Shown: positions 1-9,587, counted from the first letter of the stretch. The stretch: 41,018 bases of DNA from Halanaerobium salsuginis (GCF_900114545.1 NZ_FOTI01000025.1:1-41018), one strand, 5' to 3'. Notes: generated from the sequence alone by a model not told the origin. Numbers and translations are program-made.

Positions 1-217
1 TGCTGGGAATCTTTTCAATCTGCTGGACCAGAAAAGCTCTTAAAACAGCTTCTGGATTGTATCCAGTTGGTCCTTTATTAGACTTAGGTTTTATCTTTTC
101 AACTAAAGGTTTAAGATCAATAGGATCTAAAATACAAATCAATTTGTCTGTTTCCGATAAATTTAGCAATTCTTCAAAGGGAAAGAGACACTCTTGTCGA
201 ATATTATTAATAGGGCT
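1..217 (-). CDS. Insertion-sequence transposase, N-terminal part (runs off left edge)
   Basis: Read on the minus strand, this frame is open from 217 down to base 1. It encodes a segment with KGPTGYNPEAVLRAFL near the edge. That resembles the DUF772-type N-terminal domain (pattern GY.P..LLRALL) of IS4/IS5/IS1182-like transposases. Only about 70 codons are visible; the catalytic DDE domain lies outside. There is no ATG in frame before the match. The best start by context is an ATT codon at 209-211, seven bases after an AAGGTG Shine-Dalgarno, but decay of the original start is equally possible. Upstream in-frame stop: TGA at 218-220. The family is a domain-level guess; whether the element is intact cannot be judged here. 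Confidence 0.65.
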
Positions 218-283
218 TCACCTTCTTTCGGGTTTTATGGGTGCTACTATTTAATTCGACAAGATGGGGTGAAGCCCTTTTTA
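193..283. repeat. Two crossing inverted repeats at the insertion-sequence end
   Basis: Arms AGGGCTTCACC (212-222) and GGTGAAGCCCT (268-278) are perfectly complementary over 11 bases. A second pair, CTTGTCGAAT (193-202) and ATTCGACAAG (254-263), is complementary over 10 bases. The pairs interleave, so both cannot form as simple nested hairpins; they would make a pseudoknot or alternative structures. On the plus strand the first stem is followed at once by a run of five T, so it may also stop transcription leaving the element. Confidence 0.7.
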
Positions 284-353
284 TATCATTAAAATCTTTG
301 TTATATCAAGGCTTATTTTTATGAAATTCGCTTATTATACAAAACAACTTATG

Positions 354-369
354 ATAAGTATTTACTTAT
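354..369. promoter_or_regulatory. Palindromic operator-like site upstream of asrA
   Basis: ATAAGTA and TACTTAT flank a TT centre, a perfect 7-2-7 inverted repeat about 90 bases before the asrA start. Size and symmetry suit a dimeric regulator of the sulfite reductase operon, but I cannot assign a regulator family. No convincing -35/-10 pair was found between 280 and 459. Confidence 0.3.
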
Positions 370-459
370 ACAAAGATAAAAAAACTATTATTTTACTTAA
401 TCATTAGAAGTGGTTAAACTTAAGTTAGTGAATAATTTAATTAAATTAGGAGTGATTAA

Positions 460-1521
460 ATGGCTTTCAGTTTAAATTATCAAAAAATAGATGATATTTT
501 GGCTAAACTTAGTTCTGACTATGATATTTATGCTCCAGTTAGACTGGTAGGAGAGGGTAAATTTTCTGCTACTGATCGTATCCAGTATGATAAAATTACT
601 CGAGCTGAACAGATAGTATATAATGAAAAATCAGATTTTTCACCCAGGGAAATTATTAGTCCGATCACTCAGACTTTATTTTATTTTACAGAAAATGAGT
701 TTATTGAAAATCTACCAGAAAGTAGATCAATTATTATTTTTGCCCGTCCTTGTGATATAAATGCTTTTAAACGCTTGGATAAAATTTTTCTAGAAAATGG
801 TGATTTTGCGGATAGTTACTATAAAAGTAGGCGAGATAAAGTTCATTTTGCTTTACTTGACTGTAAAGGTGGTTGGGAGAGCTGCTTTTGTGTGTCTATG
901 GGAACAAATAAGACTTCAGATTATAGCCTGGCAGTTAATTTTAATTCAAAAACAGTTGAAATAGAAGTAAACGATAGCAGTTTTAATAAATACTTTAATG
1001 ATATCAAACAATGTAGTTATCAATACAATTTTGTAAAAAAAAATAAAATTGAGGTAGAACTACCTGAAATTAGGCCAGAACAAATTGAAAAAATTTCTGA
1101 TCTACAGATCTGGCAGGAATATGGTCAGCGCTGTAAAAGCTGTGGCTCTTGTACAGCAGTCTGTCCCAGCTGCAGCTGTTTTACAACCCGAGATATTAGT
1201 TATAAAGAAAATAAAAAGGCTGGAGAAAGAAGAAGAGTATGGGCCAGCTGTTTACATCCTGATTTTACAGAAATGGCGGGAGGACATAGCTACCGTGAAA
1301 CTGCTGCAGCAAGAATACGCTTTCGAACTTTACATAAAATTTATGATTATAAAAAGCGCTTTGACACAGTTAATATGTGTGTAGGTTGTGGCCGCTGCAC
1401 AGATACCTGTACTCAGCTAATATCTTTTGCTACTTTACTAAATAGACTTAGCCAGGAAATAAAAAAATTATCAGTTTTAGAGGAAGGTGTAGAATATGTG
1501 TCAAAATCAAGTAGCAGCTAA
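460..1521 (+). CDS. asrA: Anaerobic sulfite reductase subunit A (iron-sulfur)
   Basis: This is the electron-transfer subunit of the Asr-type sulfite reductase (sulfite to sulfide). The 353-residue length is usual for AsrA. The C-terminal third carries two ferredoxin-type [4Fe-4S] ligand sets: C225, C228, C231, C235 and C307, C310, C313, C317. The N-terminal part, with the segment IIIFARPCDINAF near residue 91, is the conserved AsrA/hydrogenase beta-like region. The start at 460 follows TAGGAGTGATTAA. The end overlaps asrB by 26 bases, so the two are translationally coupled. Role: passes electrons from the AsrB flavoprotein to the AsrC sirohaem centre in the cytoplasm. Identification is firm because all three asr genes are adjacent and in the usual order. 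Confidence 0.95.
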   Translation: MAFSLNYQKIDDILAKLSSDYDIYAPVRLVGEGKFSATDRIQYDKITRAEQIVYNEKSDFSPREIISPITQTLFYFTENEFIENLPESRSIIIFARPCDINAFKRLDKIFLENGDFADSYYKSRRDKVHFALLDCKGGWESCFCVSMGTNKTSDYSLAVNFNSKTVEIEVNDSSFNKYFNDIKQCSYQYNFVKKNKIEVELPEIRPEQIEKISDLQIWQEYGQRCKSCGSCTAVCPSCSCFTTRDISYKENKKAGERRRVWASCLHPDFTEMAGGHSYRETAAARIRFRTLHKIYDYKKRFDTVNMCVGCGRCTDTCTQLISFATLLNRLSQEIKKLSVLEEGVEYVSKSSSS

Positions 1522-2308
1522 AAATCATTTAAAACCAATAGCTTATCAAGTTGAGCAGATAATTAGACAAACAGCACAAGAATATATTTTTAGAATTACC
1601 TGTTCCGAAGAAGTTAAGCCAGGTCAATTTTATGAAATATCACTGCCTAAAGTTGGGGAAGCTCCAATTTCAGTCAGCAGTATTACAGCAAATTATTTAG
1701 AATTCACAATTCGTAAAGTTGGCAAACTGACTAATTATACGTTTCAGCTTAAAGCAGGTGATACTATTTTTATGCGGGGACCTTATGGTAATAACTTTCC
1801 TTTAGAAAAATTTAAAGGCGGTAATTTAATTGTTTTAGCAGGAGGAACTGGTTTTTGTGCTGTTAATAGTTTGCTCGAATACTATTATCAGAATTATAAT
1901 CAGCTTAAATCCCTCTATTTTTTAACTGGATTTAGAAATCAGGCAAGTATTCTTTATCAAAATCGTCTGGCAGCTTATCAAGCAAAGTTTACTCAAACTA
2001 TTTACTGCCTTGATGAGGAAGTTAAAGCAGGATTTAAGCAAGGTTTTGTAACTGATTATTTAAAAGAACTACCATTAAATAAACTACAAGATTATTATTT
2101 AGTAATTGTCGGTCCTCAACCAATGATGGACGCAGCTTTAAAAGAATGTAAACAATTAAATCTGGCATTAGAGAAGATCTGGTTTTCTCTTGAAAGAAGA
2201 ATGTCATGTGGAATTGGCAAATGTGGACATTGTAAAATTGGCGATAAATATGTTTGTGTCGATGGCCCAGTTTTTAATTATTCAGCAATTAAAAATTTAA
2301 TCGATTAG
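1496..2308 (+). CDS. asrB: Anaerobic sulfite reductase subunit B (FAD/NAD(P)H)
   Basis: Flavoprotein of the ferredoxin-NADP reductase superfamily, related to dihydroorotate dehydrogenase electron-transfer subunits; it takes electrons from NAD(P)H. Residues 1-100 form the FAD barrel with RGPYG at 94-98. GGTG at 116-119 marks the nucleotide-binding fold, and C238, C243, C246 and C254 form the C-terminal [2Fe-2S] site (CGIGKCGHC). The 270-residue length is normal. The start lies inside the end of asrA, preceded by GAGGAAGGTG, and the stop is 13 bases before asrC. All key motifs are intact. Confidence 0.94.
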   Translation: MCQNQVAAKNHLKPIAYQVEQIIRQTAQEYIFRITCSEEVKPGQFYEISLPKVGEAPISVSSITANYLEFTIRKVGKLTNYTFQLKAGDTIFMRGPYGNNFPLEKFKGGNLIVLAGGTGFCAVNSLLEYYYQNYNQLKSLYFLTGFRNQASILYQNRLAAYQAKFTQTIYCLDEEVKAGFKQGFVTDYLKELPLNKLQDYYLVIVGPQPMMDAALKECKQLNLALEKIWFSLERRMSCGIGKCGHCKIGDKYVCVDGPVFNYSAIKNLID

Positions 2309-2321
2309 GAGGTTTTCCAGT

Positions 2322-3332
2322 GTGGAAAAGAAAAATATAGATATAGATGTTTCTAAGTTGACTTCAAATTGTTTTCGTCAGTCAAAAGTTAAAGGTGAAT
2401 GTATGCTCCAGATGCGTGTGCCCGGGGCAGTAATTAAGGCAGAACACCTAAAATATGCAGTTGAAATAGCTGAAAAATGGGGTAATGGAGATTTTCATCT
2501 TGGAACAAGACAGACTCTTTCTATTCCAGGGATTAAATATGAAGATGTATCTGCTGTAAATAAATTTTTACAGAGCTATATCAAAGGAGTAGAAGTTGAT
2601 ACTTGTGGAGTTGAAATGGAAGTTGATAGTAATGGTTATGCAACTATTGGAGCTCGTAATATTATGGCCTGTATCGGAAATAAGCATTGTTTAAAAGCAA
2701 ATGTTAACACAACAGAGTTGGCCCGGAAATTAGAGAAACAAATATTTCCTAGTCCTTATCATATTAAAATTGGAATCTCCGGCTGTCCTAATGACTGTGC
2801 TAAGGGTCATTTTAATGATTTTGGAATTATTGGTCTGGTTAAACCAGAATATGATTATGAACGCTGTATTGGCTGCGGTAAGTGTGTTGAGGCCTGTCAG
2901 GGACATGCAACTAGAGTTTTAACTTTAACTGAAGATAAAAAAATTAGTAAAGACAGCTGCTGCTGTGTTGGCTGTGGTGAATGCATTGTAGCCTGTCCAA
3001 CTGGTGCCTGGCGCAGAAATCCTCAGGAATTTTATCGTGTAACAATTGGCGGAAGAGCTGGAAAACAGTATCCCAGGATGGGAAAAATGTTCTTGAATTT
3101 TGTAACAGAAGAAGTTTTACTCAAGATGCTGGCTAATTGGGAATCCTTCTCAGCAGATGTGCTTAATCATAAGCCAGTTTATATTCATGGGGGGCATTTA
3201 ATTGATCGAGCCGGTTATTATAACTTTAAAGATAAAATTCTGGCTGGAGTAGATTTAAATCCAGAAGCAGAGGTAGCAGATCATATTTATTGGGCTGAGA
3301 CAGAATATCGAGCTAATATTCATGTTAAATGA
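2322..3332 (+). CDS. asrC: Anaerobic sulfite reductase subunit C (sirohaem catalytic)
   Basis: Catalytic subunit that reduces sulfite to sulfide by six electrons at a coupled sirohaem-[4Fe-4S] centre. The sirohaem cluster ligands are C117, C123, C155 and C159 (CIGNKHC, then CPNDC). Two ferredoxin clusters follow at C182/185/188/192 and C215/218/221/225. The 336-residue length is typical. The start is a GTG at 2322, chosen because TAGGAGG at 2306-2312 sits at good spacing and there is no closer ATG. The downstream gap holds a new promoter and a SAM riboswitch, so asrABC is a separate unit from metY although the products meet: sulfide is the substrate of MetY. Confidence 0.95.
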   Translation: MEKKNIDIDVSKLTSNCFRQSKVKGECMLQMRVPGAVIKAEHLKYAVEIAEKWGNGDFHLGTRQTLSIPGIKYEDVSAVNKFLQSYIKGVEVDTCGVEMEVDSNGYATIGARNIMACIGNKHCLKANVNTTELARKLEKQIFPSPYHIKIGISGCPNDCAKGHFNDFGIIGLVKPEYDYERCIGCGKCVEACQGHATRVLTLTEDKKISKDSCCCVGCGECIVACPTGAWRRNPQEFYRVTIGGRAGKQYPRMGKMFLNFVTEEVLLKMLANWESFSADVLNHKPVYIHGGHLIDRAGYYNFKDKILAGVDLNPEAEVADHIYWAETEYRANIHVK

Positions 3333-3350
3333 TAAATTTGCTTAATTTTC

Positions 3351-3379
3351 TTGACAGAATTATTTATCTGTGGTAAAGT
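3351..3379 (+). promoter_or_regulatory. Sigma-A promoter of the metY-metA unit
   Basis: TTGACA at 3351-3356 and TAAAGT at 3374-3379 are separated by 17 bases, with an extended -10 TG at 3371-3372. The expected start, about 3386-3390, lies just before the riboswitch P1 stem at 3397. Confidence 0.7.
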
Positions 3380-3396
3380 TATAAAAAACAATAAAT

Positions 3397-3553
3397 CTTA
3401 TCCAGAGTGGTGGAGGGACTGGCCCTTTGAAACCCGGCAACCAGCAGTTTAAAACTGCCCGGTGCCAATTCCAGCAGGTAAAACCTGATAGATAAGTCGG
3501 TTATAACTTTCTAACCCACTCCTGGATATTCAGGTAGTGGGATTTTTGTTTTT
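3397..3553 (+). ncRNA. SAM-I (S-box) riboswitch with terminator
   Basis: The P1 stem CTTATC (3397-3402) pairs with GATAAG (3491-3496). Between them are the S-box landmarks AGAGTGGTGGAGGGA, CTGGCCC, GAAACCCGGCAACC and the GGTGCCAATTCC segment. After P1 comes the expression platform: CCCACT-CCTG (3515-3524) pairs with CAGG-t-AGTGGG (3531-3541), followed by TTTTTGTTTTT. SAM binding should stabilise P1 and let the terminator form, switching metY-metA off when methionine is plentiful. The layout is that of the classic S-box class. Confidence 0.95.
3515..3553 (+). terminator. Riboswitch-controlled intrinsic terminator
   Basis: A ten-pair stem with one bulged T, a GATATT loop and a T-rich tail ending at 3553. 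It is the off state of the SAM riboswitch. From 3554 to the metY start there is only AT-rich untranslated leader with no further motif that I trust. Confidence 0.85.
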
Positions 3554-3658
3554 GAGGCCAATAATCAGGTGCCTGAACTATTAATTTTCAATTATTTAGT
3601 TAGTTTAAGCGATATTGAGCAGACAAGTAGTTAAAAGACATGACTTGAAGTTAGTTGA

Positions 3659-4984
<1,326 letters not shown>

Positions 4985-5009
4985 TCTAAGTAATTTATTA
5001 AAAAAGAGA

Positions 5010-5021
5010 GGAGATATCTCC
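5010..5021 (+). promoter_or_regulatory. Palindrome over the metA ribosome binding site
   Basis: GGAGATATCTCC is a perfect 12-base palindrome whose left half is the GGAG Shine-Dalgarno of metA, ending two bases before the ATG. It could form a small hairpin (GGAG/CTCC, ATAT loop) that damps translation unless ribosomes arrive from metY. Confidence 0.35.
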
Positions 5022-5023
5022 AG

Positions 5024-5941
5024 ATGCCGATAAAAATTCAGGATGGACTGCCTGCTGTGCGCACTTTAACTAAAGAAAATATTTTTGTAATGAAGGAATC
5101 ACGAGCCACCAGACAGGACATTCGTTCTTTAAAAATCTTAATCTTAAATTTAATGCCAACTAAAATTACAACTGAAACGCAGATTTTACGACTGCTAGGA
5201 AATTCCCCGCTGCAGGTTGATATTGATTTACTGCATCCTGTTACCCATGAGTCGAAAAATACTGCTTCAGAACATCTAACTAAATTTTATAATAACTTTG
5301 CTGAAATAAAGGCAAATAAATATGATGGAATGGTTATTACTGGCGCCCCAGTTGAAACTATGTCTTTCGATGAAGTTGATTATTGGCCAGAATTGGAAGA
5401 AATTATGGATTGGAGCCTGCATAATGTTTATTCAACTCTGCATATTTGCTGGGGGAGTCAGGCAGCTCTTTATCATCATTATGGTATTCCTAAATATCCC
5501 CTGGCAGAAAAAATGTTTGGTATCTTTCCCCATTTTAAGAAAAAAGAACATGTTAAATTAATGCGTGGTTTTGATGATCTTTTTTATGTGCCTCATTCTC
5601 GTCATACGGAAATTAGAAGAGAAGATATAGAAAAAGTTCCTGAATTAGAAATCTTGGCGGAGTCACCGACAGCTGGAGTTTATTTAGCTGCTCATCAAAA
5701 TGGTCGCCAAATTTTTGCTACTGGTCATGCTGAATATGATCGAACTACTCTAGCAGCTGAGTATCAAAGAGATCTTGATAGGGGTTTAAAAATTGCAGTT
5801 CCTGCTCATTATTTTAAAAATGACGATCCTGATCAGCAAATTATTATGCGCTGGCGCAGTCATGCTAATTTGCTTTTTGCTAATTGGCTTAACTATTATG
5901 TTTATCAAGAAACACCATTTGATTTAAATCAGCTGCAATAA
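5024..5941 (+). CDS. metA: Homoserine O-acetyltransferase, MetA family
   Basis: First committed step of methionine synthesis. The 305-residue protein has the MetA catalytic set at the family's usual positions: C142 (LHICWGSQ), H235 and E237 (ATGHAEYD). Residue 111 is glutamate (GAPVETMSF), where the E. coli succinyl-CoA enzyme has glycine. Glutamate here is the known marker of acetyl-CoA use, so the enzyme should make O-acetylhomoserine, matching the MetY neighbour. Many databases would still name it homoserine O-succinyltransferase. The gene starts 39 bases after metY and ends directly against the convergent lacI. Confidence 0.94.
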   Translation: MPIKIQDGLPAVRTLTKENIFVMKESRATRQDIRSLKILILNLMPTKITTETQILRLLGNSPLQVDIDLLHPVTHESKNTASEHLTKFYNNFAEIKANKYDGMVITGAPVETMSFDEVDYWPELEEIMDWSLHNVYSTLHICWGSQAALYHHYGIPKYPLAEKMFGIFPHFKKKEHVKLMRGFDDLFYVPHSRHTEIRREDIEKVPELEILAESPTAGVYLAAHQNGRQIFATGHAEYDRTTLAAEYQRDLDRGLKIAVPAHYFKNDDPDQQIIMRWRSHANLLFANWLNYYVYQETPFDLNQLQ

Positions 5942-6952
5942 TTATATTTCTCTGACGGATTCTCGAGCAATTAAGTCTGTTGTAATAACAGACTTGGTTG
6001 CTTTTTTTTCTGGGTCAGCAATTCTGGCAAATAATTTCCGGGCAGCCTCTTGGCCCATGGCCTGCTTATCAATATCAATAGTAGATATTTTAGGAGTAGT
6101 AAAAGCTGTTATTTCTATATTATCAAAGCCAATTAGAGAAATATCCTCTGGAATCTTAATTCCATATTTTTTAAAATTCTGCATAAGTCCAATTGCTATC
6201 GCATCATTAGCAGCAAAGATTGCTGTTGGTAATTTGTCTAACTGCATAAATCTTTTACAGAGATTTTTAGTCATATTTTCTCCTAAATCATCTGCTATTA
6301 TCATATATTCGTTTTTGATAGCTAAATTATTTTCTAAGAGAGCTAACTTATAAGCTTGCTGTCGTTCACTAAAACTGGGATGACTATCTGGTCCACCCGC
6401 ATAACCGATCTGCTGATGGCCCATTTTAACTAAATATTTTACGGCCTGCAGAGCACCATTAAAATTATCGGATACAATAGAGTCCATAATTGGTGATTTT
6501 AAATAATTATCAACCAGAACAGTAGGAAATTTTAATTCTTCAATTTTACGAATCATTGCCTGATTTAAATCTGCTCCTGCTAAAATCAATCCATCTACTT
6601 TGTTTTGCTTAATAATCCTGGGAACTTCTTTACTCTGTAAATCTTTAAGACTTAAAGTAGAAAAGAGCAGATTATAATCATTTTTTTCAGCCTCAATTTC
6701 TACGCCTGCAATTACCCTAACATAAAAAGGATTATTAAATACAGGGATATGTCTTCTGCTGATTACAAAAGCTAAATTATATGTTTTTAAATCATTTTTA
6801 GTATACTGAGAAAAATAACCTAACTCCTTAGCTACATTAATTATTTTCTGTCTGGTAAAGTTGGAAACTCCTTTTTTCTCATTTAATGCTTTCGAAACTG
6901 TTGAAACAGAAACATCTGCTTTATGAGCAATATCTTTAATTGTTACTTTCAT
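5942..6952 (-). CDS. LacI-family transcriptional regulator
   Basis: DNA-binding repressor. The 336-residue length, the N-terminal helix-turn-helix (residues 3-24, DVSVSTVSKALN) and the following periplasmic-binding-protein-like effector domain (VDGLILAG, FAANDAIAIGLMQ, LIGFDN) are standard. The start ATG at 6952 has AAAGGTG upstream. It is divergent from the alpha-galactosidase, so a galactoside or mannan-derived sugar is the likely effector and this gene and the sugar operons its likely targets; this is inference from position. The last codons encode the metA terminator hairpin on the other strand. The effector and operator cannot be read from sequence alone. Confidence 0.93.
   Translation of the reverse strand: MKVTIKDIAHKADVSVSTVSKALNEKKGVSNFTRQKIINVAKELGYFSQYTKNDLKTYNLAFVISRRHIPVFNNPFYVRVIAGVEIEAEKNDYNLLFSTLSLKDLQSKEVPRIIKQNKVDGLILAGADLNQAMIRKIEELKFPTVLVDNYLKSPIMDSIVSDNFNGALQAVKYLVKMGHQQIGYAGGPDSHPSFSERQQAYKLALLENNLAIKNEYMIIADDLGENMTKNLCKRFMQLDKLPTAIFAANDAIAIGLMQNFKKYGIKIPEDISLIGFDNIEITAFTTPKISTIDIDKQAMGQEAARKLFARIADPEKKATKSVITTDLIARESVREI
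5967..6009 (+). terminator. Terminator of metY-metA inside the lacI coding region
   Basis: GCAATTAAGTCTGTT (5967-5981) pairs with AACAGACTTGGTTGC (5987-6001) over 15 positions, including two G-U pairs, across a GTAAT loop. Eight T (6002-6009) follow at once. It begins 26 bases after the metA stop and lies wholly within the last codons of the oppositely oriented lacI gene. Confidence 0.88.
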
Positions 6953-7268
6953 TTTAGTTCACCTTTCTTAGCTGAGCCATTATTAAATTTAATTTTAATT
7001 AAAATTTTTTTGCTTTTGCCTAAATTATGTAAGATAATAAAGATACAAATTAACATAATTTTAAAAAAATAGCAGCTTAAACTAAGTATTCAAAAACCAA
7101 CTATTATTAATTTTACTCTTTTAAATTATAACATATGCTTTAATTAAATAAAATAAATTTGCTTTAAAAGTGAGTTTATTACTAAAAAGTAAGAAAATAT
7201 TTCATTTAAAAAATTCAATAAATTCTATATTATTAAGGCAGCTGTCAACAAAGAAAGGAAGATTATTA
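6953..7268. promoter_or_regulatory. Divergent control region between lacI and alpha-galactosidase
   Basis: A very AT-rich 316-base gap. The only clear symmetry is AAATTATGT (7022-7030) with ACATAATTT (7053-7061), a perfect nine-base inverted repeat whose half-sites are centred about 31 bases, or three helical turns, apart. It could bind a regulator dimer or tetramer. I see no LacI-type operator with a central CG and no good consensus promoter on either strand. Confidence 0.3.
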
Positions 7269-9377
7269 ATGGAAAGAATTAATATTTCTGAAAACGGAAT
7301 TTATCTTGTATTTGAAGTTGATGAGGAGCAATGTCTAAAATTACTTCATTTTTCTGCTCAACCTTTTCGAGAAGCAGATATTACTGCCAGCTCTACTAAA
7401 GATGGCTTTCGGCTTGTAGAAATGAATCTGGCTGGTTTTGATAGACCATCTGAACGGCATGGCAATAAGTATATTGTAACAGCACCTGGTTATAGACTTA
7501 AGTATAGAGGTCTAAACGATGAAGTAAATAAAATTGGCCGCAAATTAGTTTTTAAATTGGAAGATGAGGAAACTGCTTTAGAGGTCGAAGCTGTTTTGCA
7601 ATTTTATAATGATTTATCAGTTATACGTTGTTGGAATACAGTTAGTAATTTAGGAACTGAAACCCAGACAATTGAATATTTAAGTTCATTTAACTATACA
7701 GGTATAGCTAAAGAAGGTAAATTGCTGCAGCAAGAAAAATTGGAGCTTGCTTTACCTCATAATAGCTGGCAGAGAGAGATGAATTGGCAGCAATACTCGT
7801 TAACTGAGTTAGGTTTAGAATTGGTTCAACCTCCAGCAGAGCAACGTTCATCTAGTTCTTTTAAAGTTTTTAATACTGGAAATTGGTCTAGTAAAGAATA
7901 TTTGCCAATGGCTTATCTGGCTAATAAAGCAAGTAACACAGGTCTTTTCTGGCAGATTGAACATAATGGTTCCTGGTACTGGGAAATTGGTGATCAAAAT
8001 GGACATCTTTATTTAGCACTTAGTGGACCGAATGAAATTTATTCCCACTGGTCAAAAAATATTAAACCTGGCGAAACTTTTACTACAGTACCTGCTGCAG
8101 TAGGAGTAACTGAGAGCGGTTTTGCTGATGCAATGGCTACATTAACTAATTATAGACGGCGAATTAGAAGAAAAAATGCTGATAATGAAAAATTAGGAGT
8201 TATTTTTAATGATTATATGAATTGTCTCTGGGGTAAACCAACTGCTGAAGCGGAATTTCCTCTTATTGATGCAGCAGCTGAAGTGGGCTGTGAATATTAT
8301 TGCATTGATGCTGGTTGGTATGCAGATGGAAAGTGGTGGGATGAGGTTGGTGCCTGGCAGGAAAGCAAAAAAAGATTTCCAAATGGATTGGCCGAAGTAA
8401 CCAATTATATTAAAGAAAAGGGAATGGTTCCTGGCCTCTGGCTGGAAATTGAGGTAATGGGAATTAATTCTCCTTTAGTCGAAGAACTGCCAGCTGACTG
8501 TTTTTTTACTCGTCATGGGAAGAAAGTTTTTGATCGCAGTCGCTATCAGCTTGATTATCGTAAACAGGCAGTTAGGGATTATGCGACTTCAGTAATCGAT
8601 AGACTAATTAATGATTATGGAGTTGGTTATTTTAAAATGGATTATAACATTGAACCAGGGATTGGAACTGAAATTGAAGCGGACAGTTATGGAGCTGGTT
8701 TGTTGGAACATGAAAGAGCCTATTTAAGTTGGTTAGATGGTATTTTTAGCAAATATCCAGATTTAATTATTGAAAATTGTTCATCTGGTGGACTGAGAAT
8801 TGATTATGCGATGCTATCTCGTTATAGTATTCAATCAACTAGTGATCAGGAAGATTATCGTTATTATGCAACAATTGCTGCTAATGCACCAGCAGGTTTA
8901 ACTCCTGAGCAGAGTGCAGTCTGGTCTTATCCTCTCGCTAATGCTGGTCGTGAAGAAGTAGTTTTTAATATGATCAATGCTATTTTATTGAGAATTCATC
9001 AGAGTGGTCATTTGGCTGAATTGAGTACCCTTAATCGCAGCTTGGTCAAAGAGGCAATTACTTTATATAAAACAATTCGTTCTGAATTAAAGACAGCAGT
9101 TCCTATTTGGCCGCTTGGTCTGGCTAATTTTAGTAGTGAGTGGTTAAGCATGGGACTTAAAAATGATCATAAAATTTATTTAGCTGTCTGGAAAAGAAAA
9201 AGTGATCAGACTAATTGTAAGCTGCCATTTGTTGAATTGCAAAATAAAGAAGTAACTGTTAATTTGCTTTATCCTAATTTTGCTGCTGAAAATTATAAGT
9301 GGGATAGCAGCCAAGGTGAGCTAATAGTTGAATTAAATGAGGATTATCAGGCACGTTTATTTGAAATAGAATTTTAA
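7269..9377 (+). CDS. Alpha-galactosidase, GH36 (divergent member)
   Basis: Glycoside hydrolase expected to remove alpha-galactosyl side groups from oligosaccharides; cytoplasmic, as no signal peptide is seen. I chose ATG 7269 (702 residues) because AAAGGAAG lies just before it; the frame also opens upstream at GTG 7170, but that adds 33 unlikely residues without a binding site. A beta-sandwich N-terminal domain precedes the barrel. Residues 346-350 (IDAGW) match the substrate-binding strand, D458 in YFKMDYN is the expected nucleophile, and D526 in TSDQED is the expected acid/base after NCSSGG (503-508). These motifs differ from the classical KWDMNR and SDNTD, so substrate range may differ too. 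Confidence 0.8.
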   Translation: MERINISENGIYLVFEVDEEQCLKLLHFSAQPFREADITASSTKDGFRLVEMNLAGFDRPSERHGNKYIVTAPGYRLKYRGLNDEVNKIGRKLVFKLEDEETALEVEAVLQFYNDLSVIRCWNTVSNLGTETQTIEYLSSFNYTGIAKEGKLLQQEKLELALPHNSWQREMNWQQYSLTELGLELVQPPAEQRSSSSFKVFNTGNWSSKEYLPMAYLANKASNTGLFWQIEHNGSWYWEIGDQNGHLYLALSGPNEIYSHWSKNIKPGETFTTVPAAVGVTESGFADAMATLTNYRRRIRRKNADNEKLGVIFNDYMNCLWGKPTAEAEFPLIDAAAEVGCEYYCIDAGWYADGKWWDEVGAWQESKKRFPNGLAEVTNYIKEKGMVPGLWLEIEVMGINSPLVEELPADCFFTRHGKKVFDRSRYQLDYRKQAVRDYATSVIDRLINDYGVGYFKMDYNIEPGIGTEIEADSYGAGLLEHERAYLSWLDGIFSKYPDLIIENCSSGGLRIDYAMLSRYSIQSTSDQEDYRYYATIAANAPAGLTPEQSAVWSYPLANAGREEVVFNMINAILLRIHQSGHLAELSTLNRSLVKEAITLYKTIRSELKTAVPIWPLGLANFSSEWLSMGLKNDHKIYLAVWKRKSDQTNCKLPFVELQNKEVTVNLLYPNFAAENYKWDSSQGELIVELNEDYQARLFEIEF

Positions 9378-9397
9378 ATAACTAGAGATTAAAAATT

Positions 9398-9435
9398 AAA
9401 TTTAGCCAGTGAATTTAAATTTATTGGCTAAATTT
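9398..9435 (+). terminator. Long hairpin after the alpha-galactosidase
   Basis: Two 19-base arms (9398-9416 and 9417-9435) pair throughout with two G-U pairs and no spacer, built on TTTAGCCA and TGGCTAAA. It lies 21 bases after the stop codon. There is no strong T run after it, so it may be a weak terminator or an mRNA 3' stabiliser. Confidence 0.5.
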
Positions 9436-9559
9436 AGTTAAAATAGTTTGAAAATATGAAAAAACAATGTTATACTATAAGAAACAATTTTCGTTAATAA
9501 AGAAAAATATTTAAAAAAGTTGAGAAAAATTTAGTATTAAGAAGCTAATTCAAAGGGGC

Positions 9560-9587
9560 TTGAATTTTAAATTTAAGCTTTTATAAT
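9560..9587 (+). promoter_or_regulatory. Upstream promoter of the Opp-type importer operon
   Basis: TTGAAT (9560-9565), 16-base spacer, TATAAT (9582-9587). The element sits in GCTTGAATTTTAAATTTAAGC, an imperfect palindrome with one mismatched pair, so a regulator could compete with polymerase here. AATTCAA at 9547-9553 and TTGAATT at 9560-9566 add another inverted pair. Confidence 0.55.

Noticed and set aside
57-254. Open frame of 65 codons on the plus strand
   Set aside because: It is antisense to the transposase fragment and has no family resemblance or ribosome site.
1085-1384. 99-codon frame within asrA
   Set aside because: It is out of frame with a gene whose cysteine clusters occupy the same bases.
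7170-7268. Upstream GTG start for the first alpha-galactosidase
   Set aside because: No ribosome site, and the added 33 residues do not resemble GH36 N-termini; ATG 7269 has AAAGGAAG.
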